Shown here: positions 36,711-45,182 of the stretch, in pieces
Layout: each line of letters opens with the position of its first letter
Position numbering within the stretch: the stretch's first letter is position 1
Source of the DNA: an uncultured Pelagibacteraceae bacterium
GTDB taxonomy: Bacteria; Pseudomonadota; Alphaproteobacteria; Pelagibacterales; AG-422-B15
Assembly (NCBI GenBank): GCA_902523535.1
Contig: CABYZQ010000005.1
Coordinates: 1 to 64,000, forward strand
Length of the DNA stretch: 64,000 nucleotides
Reading direction: 5' to 3'
Position numbers and translations under genes: made by a program
Notes under the pieces: generated by a model
The model's input: only the letters and a program-made list of their open reading frames with translations
What the model was told of the DNA's origin: nothing
Databases searched by the model: none

Positions 36711-38510
36711 ATGACTGGAACCAAAAATATCAGAAACTTCTCAATTATTGCGCACATTGATCACGGTAAATCTACACTTGCAGATAGATTAATACAATTT
36801 TGTGGCGGTCTGTCAGAAAGAGAGATGAAGTCCCAAGTACTTGATTCAATGGATATTGAACGAGAAAGAGGGATTACTATTAAAGCACAGACAGTCCAAT
36901 TAAAGTATAAGGCTAAGGATGGTGAAATCTATACATTAAATATCATAGATACCCCGGGCCATGTTGATTTCAGCTATGAAGTTAACCGCTCACTCTCAGC
37001 GTGTGAAGGCTCACTTCTTGTTGTTGATGCGAGTCAAGGCGTAGAAGCTCAAACACTTGCAAATTTATACCAAGCCGTTGAGAATGATCATGTTATTATT
37101 CCTGTCTTAAATAAGATTGATTTACCTGCAGCAGATCCTGAGAGAGTAAAAGGACAAATTGACGATATTCTTGGAATCGATACAAGCAATGTTTTAGAAA
37201 TTTCTGCAAAATCTGGAATAGGCATAGAAGAGGTACTTGAAACTATTGTAAATGATCTCCCAGCTCCTGTTGGGAGTATAACGGAACCTTTAAAAGCATT
37301 ACTCGTTGATAGTTGGTACGACGCTTACTTAGGTGTTGTTGTTTTGGTAAGAGTTATTAATGGCACATTGAAAAAAGGCATGGAAGTCAGGTTCCATCAA
37401 ACTGATACCAAGCATTTAATTGAAAGAATTGGATGCTTTACCCCCAAAATGATTATCAATGAAGAGATCAAGACAGGTGAGCTCGGATTTATTACTGCTG
37501 CAATTAAAGAGGTTTCTCAAACAAAAGTCGGGGATACTATCATTTTATCAAATGATAAAAAAACACAGCCATTACCTGGCTTTAAACCCAGTCAACCTGT
37601 AGTATTTTGTGGTCTTTTTCCAACTAATGCAGCAGATTTTAAATTCTTAAAAGATGCTCTTGCAAAATTAAAGCTAAATGACTCAAGTTTTCATTATGAG
37701 CAAGAAACCTCAGCTGCATTAGGTATGGGCTTTAGGTGTGGTTTCTTGGGACTGCTTCATCTTGAGATTATTGTTGAACGATTAGACAGAGAATTTGATT
37801 TAGATTTAATCACAACAGCCCCAAGTGTCATTTATGACATAGTACTTACTGATGAAAGCAAAATTGAGCTCCATAATCCTGCTGATATGCCTGAGATAAT
37901 GAAAATCAAAACAATTTCTGAGCCTTGGATTAAAGCAACGATAATATGTCCAGATGAATATTTAGGTAGTATCATTTCACTTTGTGAGGATAAACGGGGT
38001 ATTCAGAATGAACTTACGTATTCAGGGTCAAGAGTAATACTTGCTTATAAGCTACCCCTTAACGAAATTGTTTTTGATTTTTATGACAAACTAAAATCAA
38101 TATCAAGCGGATATGCAAGTTTTGATTATGAAATTGATCAGTATATGGAAAGTGATCTTGTTCGTTTAAGCATTCTAGTTAACGATGAGCCTGTTGACGC
38201 CTTGTCAATTATTGTTCATCGAAATTTCTCAGAGAAAAAAGGTAGAGCAGTATGCGAAAAACTGAAGGAATTAATACCTAGACATCAGTTTCATATACCT
38301 ATTCAAGCTGCAATAGGTGGAAAAATTATTGCTCGAGAAACTGTACGAGGATATAGAAAAAATGTTATTGATAGAATACATGGTGGTGGAGCTACAGATA
38401 GAAAAAGAAAACTTCTTGACAAACAAAAGAAGGGCAAGCAAAGATTAAGAACTTATGGTAAAGTTGATATCCCACAAGAAGCATTTATAGCAGCATTAAA
38501 GGTTGAATAA
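36711..38510 (+). CDS. lepA: Elongation factor 4 (LepA)
   Basis: A 599-residue translational GTPase when started at the ATG at 36711, exactly the E. coli LepA length. An in-frame ATG 57 bases upstream lies inside pheT and would add 19 non-homologous residues, so it was rejected. G-domain motifs are [26 protein letters not shown] and NKIDLP; the LepA C-terminal domain ends [20 protein letters not shown]. It acts on ribosomes in back-translocation or biogenesis under stress. Confidence 0.96.
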   Translation: MTGTKNIRNFSIIAHIDHGKSTLADRLIQFCGGLSEREMKSQVLDSMDIERERGITIKAQTVQLKYKAKDGEIYTLNIIDTPGHVDFSYEVNRSLSACEGSLLVVDASQGVEAQTLANLYQAVENDHVIIPVLNKIDLPAADPERVKGQIDDILGIDTSNVLEISAKSGIGIEEVLETIVNDLPAPVGSITEPLKALLVDSWYDAYLGVVVLVRVINGTLKKGMEVRFHQTDTKHLIERIGCFTPKMIINEEIKTGELGFITAAIKEVSQTKVGDTIILSNDKKTQPLPGFKPSQPVVFCGLFPTNAADFKFLKDALAKLKLNDSSFHYEQETSAALGMGFRCGFLGLLHLEIIVERLDREFDLDLITTAPSVIYDIVLTDESKIELHNPADMPEIMKIKTISEPWIKATIICPDEYLGSIISLCEDKRGIQNELTYSGSRVILAYKLPLNEIVFDFYDKLKSISSGYASFDYEIDQYMESDLVRLSILVNDEPVDALSIIVHRNFSEKKGRAVCEKLKELIPRHQFHIPIQAAIGGKIIARETVRGYRKNVIDRIHGGGATDRKRKLLDKQKKGKQRLRTYGKVDIPQEAFIAALKVE

Positions 38511-38516
38511 AGAAAA

Positions 38517-39299
38517 ATGATTTTTTATTTAATAATTCTCTCGCTCTTTATAAATTTATTACTTATTTTTTTAATAAATAGAAAAAAGATTAAAAAAATT
38601 ATATATAGAAGCAAAATACAATCTGTAAATTTAGAGAAATTAGATAGTATTTTTATTAATAATCAAATTGATACAAATTTGTTTGGGCCAAAACAGGAAG
38701 TAATAGTAAAAAACTTCTGTATAGCATCTGGCAATAATATTGTTGGCATGACTTCAGATTATGAAGCTTGGATAATTTCATCATTAAGTAAAATTAGTAA
38801 TAAGATTTTTGAATTTGGAACTTGTAGCGGTAAGACGACATATCTTATGGCACTTAATTCTCCGAAAAATGCTAAAATAACTACATTAACCCTTGGCCCT
38901 CAAAATCTTTCAGATCTTAAAAAAAATAAATTAGATAATAAAATATCATTTAGAAACATAATAAATGAGAGCATTTATGAAAAATTTCTATTTTCAGGAA
39001 CTGAATATGAAAATAAAATTAATGTGATTTTTGAAAATTCAATTAACTTTAATGAAAATAATCATATAAATACTTTTGATCTAATTTTTATTGATGGAGG
39101 TCACACTTATTCAATAGTCAAAAATGACTCAGAAAAATCTTTTAAAATGCTAAATGCAAATGGAGTAATTCTTTGGCATGACTTTGTTCCTGCAAAAGAG
39201 TCTGCTAAAAATATAGTAAAATATATTAATAGCATTTCAAAAGAAAAAAAAATATTTCATATTAAAAACACTTCACTTTGTTATTATAGAAATAATTAG
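38517..39299 (+). CDS. Membrane-anchored class I SAM methyltransferase-like protein
   Basis: A 260-residue protein. One N-terminal membrane helix (about residues 2-21) is followed by a basic linker and a Rossmann methyltransferase domain: [18 protein letters not shown] (SAM loop), [20 protein letters not shown] and [11 protein letters not shown]. The IDGxH motif is that of the Methyltransf_24/CmcI-like group. The substrate is unknown. It starts 6 bases after lepA and lies just before tRNA-Ser, and its base composition is even more AT-rich than its neighbours. Confidence 0.75.
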   Translation: MIFYLIILSLFINLLLIFLINRKKIKKIIYRSKIQSVNLEKLDSIFINNQIDTNLFGPKQEVIVKNFCIASGNNIVGMTSDYEAWIISSLSKISNKIFEFGTCSGKTTYLMALNSPKNAKITTLTLGPQNLSDLKKNKLDNKISFRNIINESIYEKFLFSGTEYENKINVIFENSINFNENNHINTFDLIFIDGGHTYSIVKNDSEKSFKMLNANGVILWHDFVPAKESAKNIVKYINSISKEKKIFHIKNTSLCYYRNN

Positions 39300-39303
39300 T
39301 TCA

Positions 39304-39393
39304 GGAGAGGTGGCCGAGTGGTTGAAGGCGCACGCTTGGAAAGCGTGTATGCGGGTGACCGTATCGTGGGTTCGAATCCCATCCTTTCCGCCA
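39304..39393 (+). tRNA. tRNA-Ser (anticodon GGA), CCA encoded
   Basis: A 90-base class II tRNA with a long variable arm. The acceptor GGAGAGG pairs with CCTTTCC, the anticodon stem CACGC/GCGTG encloses TTGGAAA (anticodon GGA), the variable arm follows at TATGCGGGTGACCGTATC, and the T arm is GTGGG-TTCGAAT-CCCAT. The discriminator G and genomic CCA are at 39390-39393. A run of eight T follows (39394-39401) and could end the transcript. Confidence 0.97.
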
Positions 39394-39406
39394 TTTTTTT
39401 TGAAAG

Positions 39407-39550
39407 CTATTTATCTAGCTTATTTTCAATGTAATCCAACTTTATATTCAATTCTTCAACTTTAGATTTAATCTTTATAGTATTTAAAAAGTTTAAATAA
39501 ATAATCAATATCAATAAAAATATCAGTATAATGATAAGTGTATTCAGCAT
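39407..39550 (-). CDS. Tiny single-pass membrane protein (47 aa), hypothetical
   Basis: ATG at 39550 down to a TAG at 39407-39409. The product starts [20 protein letters not shown], a strong membrane helix (residues 4-24), and ends in a charged amphipathic tail with a heptad-like pattern ([20 protein letters not shown]) suggesting a short coiled coil. No homologue is recognised. The tail's clean amphipathy argues for real coding. It could equally be a chance ORF in AT-rich DNA. Confidence 0.45.
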   Translation of the reverse strand: MLNTLIIILIFLLILIIYLNFLNTIKIKSKVEELNIKLDYIENKLDK

Positions 39551-39606
39551 TTAATGAATTTATTTTAAATAAAATATTAAAAACTATTTAATATCGATAG
39601 TATCTT

Positions 39607-39771
39607 TTATAAACCACCAGTTATTAGTCCGACCATTCCAAGGATTAGCCATAATATAAGCATTGCTTTTTCATCAAATTTCTTTGTACTTTCTATACCT
39701 TTGATTTGCTTTCTAACAAATAAGCTAAGAAGGAGTGCAAGGACTATTAGATATACTATTGTAAACGCCAT
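39607..39771 (-). CDS. Tiny two-helix membrane protein (54 aa), hypothetical
   Basis: ATG at 39771, TAA at 39607-39609. Two hydrophobic stretches (residues 3-19 and 37-51) flank a charged loop of basic and acidic residues (RKQIKGIESTKKFDEK), a typical small inner-membrane hairpin protein. A weak AGTG-rich upstream region gives no clear ribosome site. It fills an otherwise empty interval between tRNA-Ser and the MFS gene. Function unknown. Confidence 0.45.
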   Translation of the reverse strand: MAFTIVYLIVLALLLSLFVRKQIKGIESTKKFDEKAMLILWLILGMVGLITGGL

Positions 39772-39820
39772 TAGTGATTAGTGTAGCAAGTAAGTAATAT
39801 TTGTATATAAAATATATCTA

Positions 39821-41023
39821 ATGAAAATTTTTAGACATTCTTCTTCTTTATTAGTAATAGTTGGTGGCTGTGTTCTTTTATTAGTTTCTTTTGGTATAAG
39901 ACACTCATCAGGTTTGTATTTAATACCTATTTCAGATCATATTCAGACTGGACGAGAAGTGTTTGGCTTCGCTATTGCAATTCAATTCCTTATGATTGGG
40001 ATTGGATCTCCAATCTTCGGAGCTATTGCTGATAAATATGGTTCATCTATCGCTGGCCTTTATGGAGCAATATTTTTCTTAATTGGTCTCTATATGATGT
40101 CTCTTGTAGAAGGATCAGGTCTCCTGATAGTTTCACAAGTAGTTTTCGGTTTTGGTTGCGCCGGATGTGGAACAGCAGTAATTCTAGGAGCTGTAGGAAA
40201 AGCGGTTACAGGAAAATACCAAACGTTGTCGTTGGGTATTGTGATGGCTGCAGGTTCTTTGGGGCAATTCTTAATTGTCCCACTATCAGGATTTATGATC
40301 GAAGCAACTGATTGGCAAAAATCAATCGTCTACCTTTGTTTTATATCCTTAATAATGATTTTATTTGCTCTAACTCTGACAAAATCTTCTTTTAATTCAG
40401 GAAAGGATGATCAAGCTGCTCAATCATTAGCATCTGTACTCAATGAAGCTTTTGTAAATAAAAGCTATGTGTTGTTAACAGTTGGTTTTTTCGTATGTGG
40501 CTTTCATGTTTCATTTGTAGCAACACATTTACCAGCTTATTTAACTGACCTCTCATTACCTTTGTGGATTGGTTCTTGGTCGCTTGCTTTGATTGGTTTA
40601 TTCAATGTTTTTGGGACATTATATTTTGGTCATTTAGGTGATCAAAATTCTAAAAAAAATCTTCTAGTTATTTTATACACACTTCGTGCACTTTTATTCT
40701 TAGTATTTATTTTTCTTCCTAAAACTGAGATAACAGTACTAATTTTCTCTGCATTACTCGGTATTCTTTGGCTTTCAACTGTCCCTCTTACCAGTGGTAT
40801 TATTTCTGTAATTTTTGGGACCAAATATATGTCTATGCTGTATGGCTTTACATTCCTTTCACATCAAGTTGGTTCATTTATGGGCTCTTGGTTTGGAGGT
40901 CGTTTTTATGATTTTTATGGTTCATATGATATCATGTGGTGGGTATGTGTAGTTCTTGGTTTTGTGTCTGCATTAATGCATTTTCCAATTACTGAAAAAC
41001 CAATCAAAAGAAAAATTGCTTAA
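39821..41023 (+). CDS. MFS transporter
   Basis: A 400-residue major facilitator with twelve hydrophobic helices. The loop 2-3 motif appears as GAIADKYGSSIAGLYGA, and the equivalent loop 8-9 as GHLGDQNSKKN. The overall look (RHSSGLYLIPISDHI near the N terminus, long central loop) fits the monocarboxylate/oxalate-formate-like branch. Substrate is uncertain. It stands alone, and the 275 bases after it hold the DnaA-box-like sites and the candidate RNA described below. Confidence 0.88.
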   Translation: MKIFRHSSSLLVIVGGCVLLLVSFGIRHSSGLYLIPISDHIQTGREVFGFAIAIQFLMIGIGSPIFGAIADKYGSSIAGLYGAIFFLIGLYMMSLVEGSGLLIVSQVVFGFGCAGCGTAVILGAVGKAVTGKYQTLSLGIVMAAGSLGQFLIVPLSGFMIEATDWQKSIVYLCFISLIMILFALTLTKSSFNSGKDDQAAQSLASVLNEAFVNKSYVLLTVGFFVCGFHVSFVATHLPAYLTDLSLPLWIGSWSLALIGLFNVFGTLYFGHLGDQNSKKNLLVILYTLRALLFLVFIFLPKTEITVLIFSALLGILWLSTVPLTSGIISVIFGTKYMSMLYGFTFLSHQVGSFMGSWFGGRFYDFYGSYDIMWWVCVVLGFVSALMHFPITEKPIKRKIA

Positions 41024-41072
41024 GCAAATATTAAATTTATTAATTATTTTATTGATTCTATTACTAAATAAG

Positions 41073-41089
41073 TTTTCCACTTATCCACA
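41073..41089. promoter_or_regulatory. Tandem DnaA-box-like sites
   Basis: TTTTCCACT (41073-41081) runs directly into TTATCCACA (41081-41089). The second is a perfect match to the DnaA box consensus TTATNCACA, and the first is a weaker variant in the same orientation. They lie next to an almost pure A/T tract (41102-41155). This could be part of a replication origin, a DnaA-regulated site, or chance. Confidence 0.4.
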
Positions 41090-41101
41090 AGTTAAGAAAT
41101 A

Positions 41102-41155
41102 CAAATAATTTTTTTTATTTAATAATTTTTTTTTAATAAATTATTATTTATTTAT
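41102..41155. other. Extreme A/T tract beside the DnaA-like boxes
   Basis: About 54 bases containing a single C and no G, with T and A runs of up to nine, between the DnaA-like boxes and the GC-rich element. It could act as an easily melted DNA segment or as an UP-type promoter region for the element downstream. No gene is present. Confidence 0.5.
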
Positions 41156-41164
41156 CGGTACAAC

Positions 41165-41263
41165 AAAGATCGAAAGCCTTTCGGGGAGTTTGTTCAGAGT
41201 TAGACCGGAATTTCGGGGCGATATAGAGACCTTTCGGGGTATTCGTAGCGCCCCGTTTTTTTT
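41165..41263 (+). ncRNA. Candidate structured RNA with three TTTCGGGG copies
   Basis: A GC-rich island in AT-rich flanks. TTTCGGGG occurs at 41179-41186, 41211-41218 and 41232-41239; the first and third copies extend to CCTTTCGGGG. A single complementary CCCCG (41251-41255) sits just before eight T. Copies two and three can each pair with it, and copies one and three can also fold small CC-T-TTCG-G-GG hairpins. This is either a free sRNA ending in an intrinsic terminator or an attenuator for the LysE-type exporter that starts 35 bases on. It matches no RNA family I recognise. Confidence 0.5.
41214..41263 (+). terminator. Intrinsic terminator of the candidate RNA
   Basis: CGGGGCG (41214-41220) pairs perfectly with CGCCCCG (41249-41255), followed by TTTTTTTT (41256-41263). 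The 28-base loop contains the third repeat, which can form a competing stem CGGGG/CCCCG with an 11-base loop. Either fold ends at the same T-run. Confidence 0.65.
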
Positions 41264-41298
41264 GTGCTTTGTGTCTAAAAATCGGATACTAATTTCAT

Positions 41299-41925
41299 AT
41301 GTTTTTAGACTTTACCCTCCTTTATTTTTTTATTCCTTTGTTTTTTGTTATTTCTATAACTCCAGGTCTTTGCATGACTCTTGCTTTAACTATGGGTATT
41401 ACCATTGGCCTTAAAAATACGATGAAGATGATGGTTGGGGAACTCATAGGCGTACTAATAGTTGCTGGAAGTGCAGTTATTGGTGGTGGGGCAATTATTT
41501 CATCATATCCAATGACATTTCTCTTTTTTAAATATGGAGGAGGAGTTTATTTGATGTTTGTAGGCTATCAAATGTTCAATTCAAGAGGATCATTAGCATT
41601 AAACTTAGACGGAACACATTCTTTTGAGATTAATTTTTTAAAGCTAGCAAGCCAGGGATTTATTACCGCAGTTGCAAACCCTAAGGGATGGGCTTTTTTT
41701 ATTGCTATGGTACCCGCATTTATCAATTATGACTTAGCGCTCATGCCTCAGATGTCAGCATTGGTCGTCATCATTTTAATAATAGAATTCATATCTTTGA
41801 TGATTTACGCAACTGGCGGACAGATGCTTGGAATTATCTTGAAGAAACAAAAAAATATTCAATCTATAAATCGTTTAGCTGGTTTACTAATGGTAGGCGT
41901 TGGAATTTGGTTAGCTCTTAGTTAG
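41299..41925 (+). CDS. LysE/RhtB-family exporter
   Basis: A 208-residue membrane protein with about six helices. The N-terminal stretch FVISITPGLCMTLALTMGITIGLKN corresponds to the family's TPGP motif. The later segment SQGFITAVANPKGWAFFIAMVPAFI is the NPK region, the other hallmark. The family exports amino acids such as lysine, threonine or homoserine, and the substrate is not predictable. Its 3' end overlaps the convergent racemase-family gene by 15 bases. The candidate RNA lies immediately upstream. Confidence 0.9.
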   Translation: MFLDFTLLYFFIPLFFVISITPGLCMTLALTMGITIGLKNTMKMMVGELIGVLIVAGSAVIGGGAIISSYPMTFLFFKYGGGVYLMFVGYQMFNSRGSLALNLDGTHSFEINFLKLASQGFITAVANPKGWAFFIAMVPAFINYDLALMPQMSALVVIILIIEFISLMIYATGGQMLGIILKKQKNIQSINRLAGLLMVGVGIWLALS

Positions 41926-42657
41926 ACTCTGTTTAAAAAGCATCCCAGGTCCTTTTGTTGATTCATTTCCTGAACCACGAAACATATGCCATATCATTGC
42001 CTGGTTTGAAGATACAACAGGTTTATTCAGTACGCGTTCTGCTTCATCTATTATTTTAAATGTTTTCAAATTTGTGCATGAAATAAATACTGCATCACAA
42101 TCATTTTTTCCAATTTCTAATATTGCTTTCAAACTATCTCTTTCAGATATTCTTGCCACTACTGTGTCATCAGACTCATTAAATGATTTCTCGTTTGATA
42201 TATTAAAATTATCACTCTGAAGATTTTGTTTGAGTTTTTGAGTTACAGATTGCTCATAGGGTGAAACAAATGCAATATTCTTGCATCCAAAGCTATTAAG
42301 CGCTTCCTTAACCGCTCTTATTGGATCTGTTATAAAAGCATTTTTATGTTGCTCTTTAATTAATTTATTTATTTTTTCAGAGCCAATTACCGTTGCGCCA
42401 GAGGTACATGCATATCCAATACTGTTAAAGTCAATTTTTGGGAGTAGGTCCACTGCAATTGGCAAATCATTTTCCATTTTTGCAAGATTTTCATTATTGA
42501 CAGATTGGTCACAGGGAATCCTTGAGTGATAAATGGCAACACTCTCATCAAGTGTGCTTCTTATCTCTTGCTCAATTGTCTCATCACTTTGCAGTACGAT
42601 TAATCCAAATCTCATACTGTAATAGTCTGGATCATCTAGCTTAAAATTCTTCTCCAT
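41911..42657 (-). CDS. Asp/Glu racemase-superfamily protein (maleate isomerase-like)
   Basis: A 248-residue protein with the two catalytic cysteines of this superfamily: YACTSGATVIG (about residue 80) and VFISCTNLKTF (about residue 195). SSNQAMIWHMFR close to the end is typical of the maleate cis-trans isomerase/arylmalonate decarboxylase branch. Isomerisation or decarboxylation of a small dicarboxylate is likely. It starts 5 bases after the acyl-CoA carboxyltransferase gene, so the two probably serve one pathway. Confidence 0.85.
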   Translation of the reverse strand: MEKNFKLDDPDYYSMRFGLIVLQSDETIEQEIRSTLDESVAIYHSRIPCDQSVNNENLAKMENDLPIAVDLLPKIDFNSIGYACTSGATVIGSEKINKLIKEQHKNAFITDPIRAVKEALNSFGCKNIAFVSPYEQSVTQKLKQNLQSDNFNISNEKSFNESDDTVVARISERDSLKAILEIGKNDCDAVFISCTNLKTFKIIDEAERVLNKPVVSSNQAMIWHMFRGSGNESTKGPGMLFKQSLTKS

Positions 42658-42662
42658 AAAAT

Positions 42663-44171
42663 TTATCTCGCTGCTTTTAATATTACACTTCTAGTTTCTG
42701 CAGGATCAATTACTGCATCAATTTCAAGGTGAGCTGCAGCTTCAATTGCTTTTCCTTTTTCATACAATTGATCGACTAACTTATTAAAAAGTTCTTCTCT
42801 TTTTATTTCATCTTTTATTTCATCAAGTTCTTTTTTGAACCCAAGCTTGATGGCACCTTCTAATCCCATTGCCCCAAATTCTCCAGTAGGCCATGCAGCC
42901 GAGTATACTGGTTGATGAAAGCTTCCTCCAGCTAATGCTTGTGCACCCAGTCCATAGCCTTTTCTTAAAAAAATTGTGATCAAAGGTATTTTTATTTGCG
43001 AACCTACTTTAAAAAGAGCAGACATTCTTCTAACTGCCCCTTCTTCTTCACTATCGGGTCCAACCATAAAACCAGGTGTATCGACTAGAGAAATGATAGG
43101 AAGATTTTGAAGATTGCAAAGCTCAATAAAATTTGCAGCTTTATCAGCTGATTCTGAATCGATTGCCCCACCTAAGTGTTGACTGTCACTTGCCATCAAT
43201 CCAAATGATTTTCCTTCAATGCGTATAAATCCTGTTACGATACTCTTCCCATACATCTGTTTGAGTTCTATAAAGGTATCTTTATCAGAAATGATATTAA
43301 TAATATTTCTGATTGGATAAGACCATTTTCTATTTTTTGGCATGATATCTTTTAATTTAGCCTGATCTTCAACTTTCCAATCAACTAAATCACCTTGAAA
43401 GTAAGAAAGTATTTTCTTTGCAAAATCTGTTGCTTCGGCTTCATCTTTAGCTACTAAATCAATAACACCATTTTTTTCATTTACTTCTGATGGACCTATT
43501 TCTTTTGGGCTATAGGATCCAAGACCACCTCCCTCAATCATTGCAGGGCCTGCCATACCAATCCATGAATTTTTAGTAGCTATTCTAATATCTGCACAGC
43601 CAAATAGAGCAGCATTGCCTGCAAAACAGAATCCATTATTTATGGCAATTCGTAAGCACCTTCCAGTGAGACTTCCCCATAGAGCAAAAGTAGGGACATG
43701 CAATCCTGCTATACTTGTATTGATGTCTGTATCGCCTGGTCTACCACCTCCACCCTCAGTAAATATAACAATAGGTAGTTTGTATTTTTTTGCTTTCTCG
43801 CAAATTCGATCAAGCTTCATATGATGGAAATAACCTTGTGTTCCTGCTAAGACAGAATAATCGTATACAATAGCAACAGCATCAGTTGACTCATTGTTTA
43901 TTATATTACTATTAATTTTACAGAAACCAGTGATAACGCCATCACCAGAAGTTTCCATCAAAAGTTCTTCTTTGTTTTTACGACTTTTTTGAGCCGCCAC
44001 AGCAAATGCTCCATACTCAAGAAAGCTGTCTTTATCGATAAGATCAGAAAGATTTTCTCTTGCAGTTCTTAAATTTAGTTTATGTCGTTTATTTTTTGCA
44101 TTCTCTCGAAAATCATCAGTTGTCTTGTGTAGCCGTTCAATAAATTCAGCAAAGTTTTTTTTGTCTTCCAT
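42663..44171 (-). CDS. Acyl-CoA carboxylase carboxyltransferase subunit (PccB-type)
   Basis: A 502-residue double crotonase-fold carboxyltransferase. The N half has FTEGGGGRPGDTDI-like and SLTGRCLRIAINNGFCFAGNAAL segments, and the C half has LVDTPGFMVGPDSEEEGAVRR and FLRKGYGLGAQALAGG, the acyl-CoA and biotin-binding signatures of the PccB/MccB group. A biotin carboxylase partner is not in the window. Whether it works on propionyl-CoA or another acyl-CoA cannot be told. It sits between cytochrome b561 and the racemase-family gene on the same strand. Confidence 0.88.
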   Translation of the reverse strand: MEDKKNFAEFIERLHKTTDDFRENAKNKRHKLNLRTARENLSDLIDKDSFLEYGAFAVAAQKSRKNKEELLMETSGDGVITGFCKINSNIINNESTDAVAIVYDYSVLAGTQGYFHHMKLDRICEKAKKYKLPIVIFTEGGGGRPGDTDINTSIAGLHVPTFALWGSLTGRCLRIAINNGFCFAGNAALFGCADIRIATKNSWIGMAGPAMIEGGGLGSYSPKEIGPSEVNEKNGVIDLVAKDEAEATDFAKKILSYFQGDLVDWKVEDQAKLKDIMPKNRKWSYPIRNIINIISDKDTFIELKQMYGKSIVTGFIRIEGKSFGLMASDSQHLGGAIDSESADKAANFIELCNLQNLPIISLVDTPGFMVGPDSEEEGAVRRMSALFKVGSQIKIPLITIFLRKGYGLGAQALAGGSFHQPVYSAAWPTGEFGAMGLEGAIKLGFKKELDEIKDEIKREELFNKLVDQLYEKGKAIEAAAHLEIDAVIDPAETRSVILKAAR

Positions 44172-44179
44172 AACTAACT

Positions 44180-44710
44180 CTATAGCATTTTTCTCAATAT
44201 CTTATCCTTTTGAAAAACATGATGATATATGACGGCACTCAAATGAATAGAAAAAAGAATTAATAGAAAATAAGCTGACAACGCGTGGATTGCATAAAAT
44301 CTGTCAGCAAGATCAAAGTTGTAGTAATCTATTGATACTTTCATAATGATAAAATTGACTTCCTCACCAGATAATAAAAGTTTACCTATGCCACTTATAG
44401 TGATGACTAATAAAGTCATATAAAAAAGACCATGCACAACTCGAGAGGCAATAATCTGAATTTTGCTAATCGATGCATTATCAATGGGTTTTGTATTAAT
44501 TGATTTCCATATCAATCTTAGAAGAGTTAGGTAAAAAATAGTCATGCCAATGATTATATGAATATTCTCAATGGAGAGTTTGAATTCTGAAAACTCAAGA
44601 TTATCTAAATATATTCCTAAAGGCAGTTGTAACAATAATATAACAAAAGTAATCCAGTGAAAAAAACGTGCAAGTAATCCATAAGAATTAGTGTCATTTG
44701 TAATTTTCAT
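44180..44710 (-). CDS. Cytochrome b561
   Basis: A 176-residue membrane cytochrome of the bacterial b561 (CybB/YodB) type with four helices. Candidate haem-ligand histidines lie in ARFFHWITFV, IENIHIIIGM, VVHGLFYM and FSIHLSAVIYHH. It probably passes electrons between quinol and superoxide or periplasmic carriers. Its start is 17 bases from the start of the divergent cytochrome c' gene, suggesting shared control of a redox pair. Confidence 0.88.
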   Translation of the reverse strand: MKITNDTNSYGLLARFFHWITFVILLLQLPLGIYLDNLEFSEFKLSIENIHIIIGMTIFYLTLLRLIWKSINTKPIDNASISKIQIIASRVVHGLFYMTLLVITISGIGKLLLSGEEVNFIIMKVSIDYYNFDLADRFYAIHALSAYFLLILFSIHLSAVIYHHVFQKDKILRKML

Positions 44711-44727
44711 ATTATATAATTAAGTGC

Positions 44728-45180
44728 ATGATTAATTTTTTCCAGTTTCTTGTCTCCACAATTCTATCGATATTACTCTTAATTGTAATTGCTTTTGCAG
44801 ACGATCATGGAAATATTATTAAGGAGAGAAAGTCACTATTTAAGCAGAATTATAGTCATGCTAAGAGAATGAGCGCTGAAATTACGAAAGGGAATAATGA
44901 GAAAGTGATTGAGCTGTCACAAAAGATGAGTGCAAATTATGACAAGCTTTTAGATTTATTTCCGGATAACACCAAAACAGGCTACGATACAGAGGCTTTG
45001 CCAACGATATGGCTACAAAAAGAAGAGTTTAATGCTCTAATGATAGAGACTTCAAATAAAGTAAAAGAGTTTACAGTCCTTGCATCCGAACTTACTGGGG
45101 ATGAGTTAAAAGATGCCCAAAAGAAACTAATCTGGTCAAGTTGTAAGACTTGTCACGATAAGTTTAGAATGCCTCATTAA
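44728..45180 (+). CDS. Cytochrome c'-family protein
   Basis: A 150-residue exported protein. A signal peptide (about 1-22, ending IAFAD) is followed by a mostly helical domain. The haem-binding CxxCH is at the extreme C terminus (SSCKTCHDKF), as in four-helix-bundle cytochromes c', with the N-terminal Met region RMSAEI as candidate site facing the haem. Possible roles are nitric oxide binding or electron transfer in the periplasm. It is divergent from cytochrome b561. Confidence 0.88.
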   Translation: MINFFQFLVSTILSILLLIVIAFADDHGNIIKERKSLFKQNYSHAKRMSAEITKGNNEKVIELSQKMSANYDKLLDLFPDNTKTGYDTEALPTIWLQKEEFNALMIETSNKVKEFTVLASELTGDELKDAQKKLIWSSCKTCHDKFRMPH

Positions 45181-45182
45181 AC

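Noticed and set aside
41190-41414. 74-codon ORF across the candidate RNA and the start of the LysE gene
   Set aside because: It crosses a perfect terminator hairpin and overlaps the true LysE frame. The composition is not protein-like.
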